Assembly (NCBI GenBank): GCA_030602665.1
Contig: JAUVZE010000030.1
Coordinates: 1 to 10,082 of the forward strand
Origin: Dehalococcoidia bacterium
GTDB taxonomy: Bacteria > Chloroflexota > Dehalococcoidia > Dehalococcoidales > JAUVZE01
Reading direction: 5' to 3'
Length of the DNA stretch: 10,082 nt
Below the pieces are notes generated by a model that made no database searches, was not told the DNA's origin, and saw only the letters and a list, made by a program, of their open reading frames with translations. Both the position numbers and the translations under genes were made by a program. Below, one piece after another: positions 1-4,491 of this stretch. Position 1 is the stretch's first letter; every line of letters begins with the position of its first letter.

Positions 1-372
1 GAACGGGTTATTCCTATTTATGAACAAGCGGTTTTGGCAGTAAAAGAGTATATAGAGGAAACTCGTCCTCAGGTAGTGCATAATGATGAAGAGAAGGCCT
101 TATTCCTTAATCCTCGTGGGGAGAGGTTGACCAGGCAAGGCTTTTGGCAAAAATTAAAGGAGTATGCTAAATCAGCCAACCTTAAGTCCGAGGTTACGCC
201 TCATACTCTAAGGCATAGCTTTGCTACCCATATGCTGAGTGGCGGTGCTGACCTGAGGTCAGTTCAAGAATTATTGGGACACGCTAACATATCTACCACG
301 CAAGTTTACACCCATCTTACCACCGAGCATATTAGGCGCACTTATGAGCAGTCTCACCCCAGGGCTAAGTAG
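1..372 (+). CDS. Tyrosine recombinase (XerC/XerD-like), C-terminal part, cut by window start
   Basis: The frame is open from base 1, giving 123 residues of the catalytic domain of a phage-integrase-family site-specific recombinase. The visible active-site residues are the H-x-x-R pair (H68 and R71 of the visible part, in PHTLRHSFATH), the second histidine H94 (LLGHANISTTQ) and the nucleophilic tyrosine Y103 (VYTH). The first catalytic arginine and the beta-hairpin lysine lie upstream of the window; the visible part begins with ERVIPI, which normally follows that lysine directly. Xer proteins resolve chromosome dimers at dif with FtsK, and the short, canonical C-terminus fits a housekeeping Xer better than a phage integrase. 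XerC and XerD cannot be separated from this fragment. The TTG at 34 is an internal codon, not a start. The gene leads a same-strand run, with 20 bases to the next start. Confidence 0.93.
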   Translation, partial: ERVIPIYEQAVLAVKEYIEETRPQVVHNDEEKALFLNPRGERLTRQGFWQKLKEYAKSANLKSEVTPHTLRHSFATHMLSGGADLRSVQELLGHANISTTQVYTHLTTEHIRRTYEQSHPRAK

Positions 373-392
373 CTGGCGAAGGAAGGGGTTAA

Positions 393-665
393 ATGCCTAG
401 TAAATCACGGCGTAAGCATCTACATCAAAGTAAGAAAAGGAAAAAGAGGCGGGGCTTTTCAGTAACTGCTTCTCAGCAGCAACCCGTTTCTCAAGCTTAT
501 AAGCCTGTTTCTCAGGCACCGACTCCTTCAGTAAAAGTGCTAACGCCTAAGTCTACTCTGCCTCCTGTTCAGTATCCTTACATAACTACCGAACTACGGA
601 GGATTGCCCTTCTGGCTGGGATTATGCTGACTGTCCTGGTGGTGGTATATTTGGTTATCCCCTAG
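393..665 (+). CDS. Small basic, proline-rich single-pass membrane protein of unknown function
   Basis: I do not recognise this 90-residue protein. The first 21 residues are strongly basic, with clusters SKSRRKH and KKRKKRR. Residues 27-62 are a low-complexity Q/P/S/T stretch that contains two PVSQA units. Residues 71-89 form one hydrophobic membrane segment that ends at the C-terminus (IALLAGIMLTVLVVVYLVI). By the positive-inside rule the basic N-terminus should be cytoplasmic, where it could touch nucleic acid or ribosomes; that role is inference only. The start is well supported by GGAAGGGG four bases before the ATG. The gene sits between the recombinase and pcm in a probable operon. The stop is at 663-665, only 17 bases before the preferred pcm start. 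Its length and codon-like composition make it a real gene rather than a spurious ORF. Confidence 0.7.
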   Translation: MPSKSRRKHLHQSKKRKKRRGFSVTASQQQPVSQAYKPVSQAPTPSVKVLTPKSTLPPVQYPYITTELRRIALLAGIMLTVLVVVYLVIP

Positions 666-682
666 CTCTGGTGGTACCCATT

Positions 683-1321
683 ATGGACTTTGAAGCAGCG
701 AGAGCCAGGTTAGTTGAGCACCTTAGCACCGAGATTAGGGATGAGCGGGTATTGGCTGCTATGGCTCGCGTGCCACGGGAACGTTTTGTGCCACCGGGGA
801 GTCAGCATTCGGCCTATGAAGATATGCCGTTACCAATTGGCCTAGAGCAGACAATCTCACAGCCCTTCATTGTTGCCCTTATGACTGAGGCGCTGGAACT
901 TACCGGCAAGGAAAAGGTGCTGGAGGTGGGGACGGGCAGTGGTTACCAGGCAGCTATTTTGGCTGAATTAGCCCGGCTGGTGATTACCACCGAGCGTCTG
1001 CCGGCACTGGCTGAGGCAGCCAGGAATGTAATCAGTGACCTGGGCTACACCAATATTGAGGTGCATGTGGCTGAGGGGACTTTGGGCTGGCAGCGTGAAG
1101 CACCCTATAATGCTATAATGGTTACTGCCGGTGCCCCCAGGGTTCCGGTTGACCTTCTAGCTCAGCTGGCAATCGGTGGGCGATTGGTAATTCCGGTAGG
1201 CTCCCGCTATGTGCAGGAGTTGTATAAAATCACCAAACACAGAAAGAAGAATACAGTTCAGAATTTAGGTGGCTGTCGCTTCGTCTCACTTATTGGTGAG
1301 GATGCCTGGGAAGAGAACTAG
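683..1321 (+). CDS. pcm: Protein-L-isoaspartate O-methyltransferase
   Basis: This 212-residue cytoplasmic enzyme uses S-adenosylmethionine to methylate isoaspartyl residues in aged proteins, the first step of their repair. The family signature is present: SAYEDMPLPIG (43-53) followed by EQTISQPFIVALMTEAL (55-71). The SAM-binding motif I is LEVGTGSGYQAA (80-91), the acidic post-I residue is E104, and the later motifs are GTLGW (132-136) and NAIMVTAGAP (143-152). The C-terminus, GGCRFVSLIG, is also typical. The ATG at 683 is preferred because GGTGG (670-674) sits eight bases upstream; an in-frame GTG at 671 overlaps that ribosome site. Two usually conserved positions differ: E55 stands where many members have G before QTIS, and the usual GDG before the LGW motif reads AEG. 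The gene lies in a same-strand run, 17 bases before the nitroreductase gene. Confidence 0.93.
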   Translation: MDFEAARARLVEHLSTEIRDERVLAAMARVPRERFVPPGSQHSAYEDMPLPIGLEQTISQPFIVALMTEALELTGKEKVLEVGTGSGYQAAILAELARLVITTERLPALAEAARNVISDLGYTNIEVHVAEGTLGWQREAPYNAIMVTAGAPRVPVDLLAQLAIGGRLVIPVGSRYVQELYKITKHRKKNTVQNLGGCRFVSLIGEDAWEEN

Positions 1322-1338
1322 AATAAAGGAGAATAAGG

Positions 1339-1896
1339 ATGGAAGTTCTGGAAGCAATTAAAACTAGACGGAGTATTCGTAAGTATAAGACTACTCCGGT
1401 AGATGATAAAACTCTGGAGCTTATTTTAGAGGCTGCCCACTGGGCACCATCTTGGGGTAATACCCAATGCTGGAGACTTATTGTGGTATCGGATGATGGT
1501 ATAAAAAACAGACTGGCTGATACCTTAGATGCTACAAATCCAGCCATGGATGCCATTAAACAGGCACCACTGCTAATTGTAGCTTGCGCTGAGCTGGGGA
1601 AGTCAGGTTATAAGGAGGGAGAGCTAGTTACGGATAAGGGCGATTGGTTTATGTTTGATGTGGCATTGGCTATGCAGAACCTGGTCTTGACTGCTCATTC
1701 GCTGGGTCTAGGCACGGTACATACCGGGCGTTTTGATGCTAAAAAGGCAGCCGACATTCTAGAAGTACCACAAGGTTATTGTGTGGTGGAGATGACTCCT
1801 CTTGGCTATCCTGACCAGGTACGCGACCCCAGACCAAGAAAAGAACTTTCTGAGATTGTTTTCTATAATCGGTTTGGTGTCAAGACTTCTTCATAG
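1339..1896 (+). CDS. Nitroreductase-family FMN-dependent oxidoreductase
   Basis: The 185-residue protein has the full length of a compact nitroreductase-fold enzyme. These are dimeric flavoproteins that use FMN and usually NAD(P)H to reduce nitro groups, quinones or other acceptors. Visible FMN-binding features are the N-terminal TRRSIRKYK (residues 9-17), APSWGNTQCWR (36-46) and the late GLGTVHTG (123-130). A family-typical LGYPD follows at 155-159. The true substrate cannot be read from sequence; in anaerobes such proteins often have other jobs than nitro reduction. AAAGGAG (1325-1331) is seven bases before the ATG. The gene is the last of the plus-strand run. Its stop overlaps the stop of the opposing gene by six bases, so no separate terminator fits between them. 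Confidence 0.9.
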   Translation: MEVLEAIKTRRSIRKYKTTPVDDKTLELILEAAHWAPSWGNTQCWRLIVVSDDGIKNRLADTLDATNPAMDAIKQAPLLIVACAELGKSGYKEGELVTDKGDWFMFDVALAMQNLVLTAHSLGLGTVHTGRFDAKKAADILEVPQGYCVVEMTPLGYPDQVRDPRPRKELSEIVFYNRFGVKTSS

Positions 1897-2376
1897 TTCT
1901 GTGGTTAGTGCGGCATGGAGTATCAAGCCAAAGAAAACAAGATAGCCAAAGACATAAATACCTACTGCCTCTGGACTCTTTTTAATGCTGGTAAAAGGTA
2001 TTTTAGGTGTTATCTTGTCAAGAAGATAGAATAGGGCTAGGCCGATAAGCAAACTTATGAGGAAGCTCATAGCTAATAATCCCAGCCGTCTAAAATCAAA
2101 AAAGTATGGCAGTAACGGCCCACCAACCACCGTCGGTGCAGTGATAGCTCCGTGGATAACCAGACCAACCAGGATGAAGAAGCCAGCGATGAATAGGCCG
2201 GTAGCTATTGGGCTTTCTCCGATACGCTGGCGTTTAGGAATGTGAGGGGTAAGAGCATCCATAGCCCTGACTCCAAGCCAGGCAAGAAGAGTGCAGATGA
2301 GGACTAACCATATGGTTTTCGCCATTGATATAATAACAGTCAGCCAGAATGGGATTGCTAAACCTAGCTCATACAT
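1891..2376 (-). CDS. Integral membrane protein with two DUF350-like tandem units
   Basis: The ATG at 2376 gives 161 residues. AAAGGAGGAG lies just upstream, so an in-frame TTG at 2409 that would place the ribosome site inside the gene is rejected. The protein is almost entirely hydrophobic, with about four to five membrane helices. It is an internal duplication: residues 40-79 and 120-159 align as D-x-hydrophobic-TP-x-IP, then SP-x-A-x-G, then GFFILVGLVIH against GYLVFFGLILH, ending A-x-T. I count about 15 identities in 39 positions, and each unit is preceded by another helix. The helix, then D-x-LTP, then a small-residue-rich helix resembles the DUF350 (UPF0719) membrane family, which occurs as tandem units. 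That assignment is from memory and uncertain, and no function is known. It is probably co-transcribed with the SpoIIM-like gene 86 bases upstream. Confidence 0.72.
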   Translation of the reverse strand: MYELGLAIPFWLTVIISMAKTIWLVLICTLLAWLGVRAMDALTPHIPKRQRIGESPIATGLFIAGFFILVGLVIHGAITAPTVVGGPLLPYFFDFRRLGLLAMSFLISLLIGLALFYLLDKITPKIPFTSIKKSPEAVGIYVFGYLVFFGLILHAALTTEL

Positions 2377-2462
2377 AAAATCTCCTCCTTTAGAGTAGTT
2401 TAAGGGCAAAGGCCTAGTTAAGACATATTCTTCCCACTTTAAGGTGGGTACAGATTACCTGA

Positions 2463-3011
2463 TTAGGTCAATAATAATGGCGTAATATATGTTTCAATGA
2501 TAGCAGCTGGCAGCAGTAAAGCCAAGGCTATCAGCAGATACCTTAAATTCTGTTTGAGACTAGGCAGTATTAGTTCTCTCCTTTTTTTGAATAGGGCAAG
2601 TATTACTGTGGTGCCAAAGCTAAGAGCGGCTGCCTGACCTAAAATGAAAGCCGGCAGTTCAAAAATGCCATGAGGCAACACACCGACCAATACAAAACCC
2701 AAAGATTTCTCTTGGGCTATTATCGCTGACACAAAGGCGAGAAGCCAGCCATTAAGGATTAAAACCAGAATAGGCCACAGGCAAAAAATTGGGCTGAGTA
2801 TGAAGCTCACCAGCAGGGTGGAAGCATTTGTAATAAAGATAATTACCAGAACGGCGAACTGGGGAAGTGGTGTTAGGAGATTGGCAAGCTCCTCAAGATC
2901 AGCAATCGCGTTAGCAAAGGGACCAAAGATACCAGGTGGGGCAACCAAACCTAAGATAAAGCCGGCACCAAATAGGGAAGTAGCAATTATAAGCCATTTT
3001 TTATAGCTCAT
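2463..3011 (-). CDS. SpoIIM / DUF95-family integral membrane protein
   Basis: The 182-residue protein matches the SpoIIM (stage II sporulation protein M) family: a first helix at about 6-24 ending GLVAPPG, a long hydrophobic block at about 51-98 with the conserved NGW (88-90), then the hallmark PHGIFELPA (113-121), and a final helix closing with IIETYITP (171-178). In Bacillus, SpoIIM takes part with SpoIID and SpoIIP in membrane migration during engulfment. Relatives also occur in non-spore-formers and archaea, where the role is unknown, and nothing else here suggests sporulation. The ATG at 3011 is chosen because the first helix follows at once and AAGGG lies five bases upstream. A GTG at 3062 would add 17 residues, but it lies inside a Shine-Dalgarno sequence. 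It is followed on the same strand by the DUF350-like gene. Confidence 0.85.
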   Translation of the reverse strand: MSYKKWLIIATSLFGAGFILGLVAPPGIFGPFANAIADLEELANLLTPLPQFAVLVIIFITNASTLLVSFILSPIFCLWPILVLILNGWLLAFVSAIIAQEKSLGFVLVGVLPHGIFELPAFILGQAAALSFGTTVILALFKKRRELILPSLKQNLRYLLIALALLLPAAIIETYITPLLLT

Positions 3012-3012
3012 A

Positions 3013-3054
3013 TCAGCCCTTGAGGCTTCGTGTTTCTGCTGATTTAGTTGACAT
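3013..3054 (-). CDS. Possible 13-codon leader ORF ahead of the SpoIIM-like gene
   Basis: A near-perfect ribosome site (AGGAGGTGA at 3059-3067, minus strand) lies seven bases from an ATG at 3054. That ATG is not in the frame of the SpoIIM-like gene. It opens a 13-codon ORF, MSTKSAETRSLKG, whose TGA ends one base before the ATG at 3011. This is the geometry of translational coupling. The alternatives are a single-base indel, natural or from assembly, that has split one longer start region, or use of the GTG at 3062. The peptide has no run of one amino acid, so a classical attenuator is not evident. Confidence 0.35.
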   Translation of the reverse strand: MSTKSAETRSLKG

Positions 3055-3106
3055 AAAATCACCTCCTAGCGAGTAGCGGACCATAGACTTGAATTTAGTT
3101 AAATTT

Positions 3107-3135
3107 ATTGTAATGAAACTGAACACTTAGCGCAA
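3107..3135 (-). promoter_or_regulatory. Candidate sigma-70-type promoter for the SpoIIM-like / DUF350-like pair
   Basis: Read on the minus strand, TTGCGC (3130-3135) is followed after exactly 17 bases by TACAAT (3107-3112). The -10 box matches the consensus at five of six positions; the -35 box matches only in TTG. The expected transcript start would be near 3100, about 45 bases before the leader ATG. No competing promoter was seen on this strand between 3063 and 3150. Confidence 0.5.
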
Positions 3136-3152
3136 GTATTGGCTTTGAGGTC

Positions 3153-3294
3153 ATTTAGCAACCTATCCCCTGGCCCTCTCCTTTTAAGGAATAGGTGCTA
3201 AGGAGAGTCAAAGAGAGGCGAAGCCTCTCTTATAGAAAGAATTTCCCCCTCTCCTTCCCAAGGAGAGGGGGATTAAGGGGGTGAGGTTAATAAA
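3153..3294. repeat. Palindromic interspersed repeat, copy 1 (MITE- or REP-like)
   Basis: This ~142-bp element recurs at 4300-4433 in the same orientation. Its ends are imperfect inverted repeats (ATTTAGCAACC on the left, GGTTAATAAA on the right, followed and preceded by C-rich and G-rich runs). Inside are two strong hairpins. The first, at 3211-3231, has a 9-bp stem AAGAGAGGC closed by a GAA loop. The second, at 3245-3271, has a 12-bp stem, CCCCCTCTCCTT, closed by CCC. It has no coding capacity. It resembles a non-autonomous, fold-back mobile element rather than a terminator, because no T-run follows either stem. Confidence 0.8.
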
Positions 3295-3329
3295 CAATCT
3301 CGGTGTTCTATTCTAGCCGTATACTCAAA

Positions 3330-3360
3330 TTGGCTACTTTTCCACTGGTTCATGTATAAT
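3330..3360 (+). promoter_or_regulatory. Candidate promoter of the transglutaminase-like gene
   Basis: A perfect -10 box, TATAAT, lies at 3355-3360. The best -35 candidate is TTGGCT at 3330-3335, with a rather long 19-base spacer. A transcript starting near 3367 would carry a leader of about 97 bases before the ATG at 3464. The promoter lies downstream of repeat copy 1 and does not use repeat sequence. Confidence 0.45.
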
Positions 3361-3371
3361 AGAGTATTAAG

Positions 3372-3411
3372 AAGATGACTGCCAGGTTGGTGTTGGTTAT
3401 TTTATCATCTT
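3372..3411 (+). other. Inverted repeat in the 5' leader of the transglutaminase-like gene
   Basis: AAGATGA (3372-3378) and TCATCTT (3405-3411) are perfect 7-bp inverted arms around a 26-base loop, starting just after the predicted transcript start. They could form a leader hairpin or a spaced operator. A strong but unused-looking ribosome motif, GAGGAGG, follows at 3415-3421 with no good start codon at the right distance. No T-run follows, so this is not a terminator. No known riboswitch class is recognised. Confidence 0.3.
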
Positions 3412-3463
3412 ACCGAGGAGGCAACTCTGGTAGTAATTGTGCTTGGTGGGAGGTATTTCTAGG

Positions 3464-4282
3464 ATGAGGGGCAAGATTTTACTGAGCTTAATATTTATAT
3501 TGGTAGTTGGGTTAGCGGCTACTGGTTATGCGTTGGCAACTCCATCGGCAGGTTTCTATGAGAGAGATGGTGATGTATTTGATGACTGGGAAATAAGTAG
3601 AACCAGAGCCTTTGGCGAAGACGGCTTTTATCAAGTATCTGAGACTACTTTCCGACCAGTTATCGCCTTTGAAAGCCTGGGAGAAAATGCTGCCCTAGCC
3701 TATAGTTTAGGTGAACAGGTTGCTGCTAAGTACCCGGACCAGATACAGAGGGCAGAGGCGATATTTCGTTTTGTTCGGGATAGGGTAAACTATCGCTCGG
3801 ATATAGACCAGTTTGAATATGACGAGTTTGCCCAAAATGCCGATGAGCTAGCTATGCTGATTGAAAAAGATGGGGTTGGTTATGGTGACTGTGAAGATAG
3901 TGCGGTCTTACTGGCTGTTATGTATAAAGGGGCTGGATACCGCTCGGCGATAGTAGTTGGTTCCGGTCATACCGCTGCCTTGGTCTACCTACCTGACTAT
4001 AAGCAGGCAACGGCACTTGAACTGGAGGGTGACACTGGCTGGGTGTGGGCTGAGGCAACTGGCAAGAATAATCCTTTGGGTTGGGTGCCCAAGGAGTTTA
4101 TCAATGTTGAGCTAGCGGCCTATGAAATATCCGCAGAGGCAATCACCCGGCAACAACCGACAACCGCACCCCCAACCGCTATTACTAAAACAGGTGGGGG
4201 TGCCCAACCATTTCCTTTCATTGGCATAATTGGTTTCTTATGGTTCCTTTCCCTGTTTAGGAGAAGAAGACGCGCTCGCTAA
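3464..4282 (+). CDS. Exported transglutaminase-like (cysteine protease fold) protein with C-terminal membrane anchor
   Basis: The protein has 272 residues. Residues 5-25 form a hydrophobic export signal or N-terminal anchor. Residues about 70-215 are a transglutaminase-like domain: the likely nucleophile is C143 in GYGDCEDSAVLL, the histidine is H169 in GSGHTAAL, and the third acid is probably E197 in WVWAEATG, where aspartate is more usual. A Q/P/T linker (229-240) leads to GGG (244-246), a hydrophobic stretch (250-265) and an arginine-rich tail (RRRRRAR, 266-272). Such proteins act outside the membrane as peptidases, cross-linking enzymes or peptide-binding folds; the substrate is unknown. 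The ATG at 3464 has GGGAGG (3448-3453) ten bases upstream. In-frame TTG 3437 and GTG 3446 are weaker. The gene stands alone between two copies of the same repeat. Confidence 0.82.
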   Translation: MRGKILLSLIFILVVGLAATGYALATPSAGFYERDGDVFDDWEISRTRAFGEDGFYQVSETTFRPVIAFESLGENAALAYSLGEQVAAKYPDQIQRAEAIFRFVRDRVNYRSDIDQFEYDEFAQNADELAMLIEKDGVGYGDCEDSAVLLAVMYKGAGYRSAIVVGSGHTAALVYLPDYKQATALELEGDTGWVWAEATGKNNPLGWVPKEFINVELAAYEISAEAITRQQPTTAPPTAITKTGGGAQPFPFIGIIGFLWFLSLFRRRRRAR

Positions 4283-4299
4283 ACCTTACAATAAAGGTT

Positions 4300-4433
4300 A
4301 TTTAGTAACCCTATCCCCTTTGTCCCCTTCCCCTTATCCAGGGTAGTTTGAAGGGGCGAAGCCCCTTCAAAAGAAATCCCTCCCCCCTCTCCTTCATCAA
4401 GGAGGGGGGGATATAGGGGGTGAGGTTGATAAA
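4300..4433. repeat. Palindromic interspersed repeat, copy 2
   Basis: This is the second copy of the element at 3153-3294. Shared blocks include AACC-CTATCCCC at the left, the GGGGCGAAGCCCC-type hairpin, CCCTCTCCTTC, AAGGAG and GGGGGTGAGGTT at the right. The first hairpin (4347-4371) has an 11-bp stem, TTTGAAGGGGC, with the same GAA loop. Its stem sequence differs from copy 1 on both arms, so pairing is kept by matched changes. The second hairpin (4383-4410) has a 12-bp stem with one G-T pair and a CATC loop. The element begins 17 bases after the transglutaminase-like gene, and its right end overlaps the candidate fusA-like promoter. Confidence 0.8.
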
Positions 4434-4455
4434 GAAACTCAACTATCATTATAAT
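4426..4455 (+). promoter_or_regulatory. Candidate promoter of the EF-G-like gene
   Basis: TTGATA (4426-4431) and TATAAT (4450-4455) are separated by 18 bases. The -35 box matches consensus at five of six positions and the -10 box at all six, which makes this the best promoter in the window. The -35 box lies inside the right end of repeat copy 2 and the -10 box just outside it. The start codon is 36 bases beyond the -10 box. Confidence 0.6.
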
Positions 4456-4491
4456 TAATCAATAAAATAGGCTAAAGAGAGTAGGTGACAG

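Noticed and set aside
671..682. GTG at 671 as the pcm start
   Set aside because: It overlaps the GGTGG ribosome site that is well spaced for the ATG at 683, and adds only four unconserved residues.
1290..1556. Minus-strand open frame across the pcm-nitroreductase junction
   Set aside because: It is antisense to two confident genes and has no ribosome site or recognisable motif.
2377..2409. TTG at 2409 as start of the DUF350-like gene
   Set aside because: The strong AAAGGAGGAG site would then be inside the gene; the ATG at 2376 is correctly spaced from it.
2433..2448. Hairpin CCCAC-TTTAAG-GTGGG as a terminator between the SpoIIM-like and DUF350-like genes
   Set aside because: The stem is only five to six pairs and no T-run follows on the transcribed strand; the genes are more likely co-transcribed.
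3211..3271. Repeat hairpins as intrinsic terminators
   Set aside because: The stems are strong, but neither side has the T-run expected of an intrinsic terminator, and the same structure recurs as part of a larger repeat.
3153..4433. Composite transposon or a two-repeat CRISPR around the transglutaminase-like gene
   Set aside because: There is no transposase, the repeats are about 140 bp and over 1 kb apart, and the enclosed gene is ordinary in composition.
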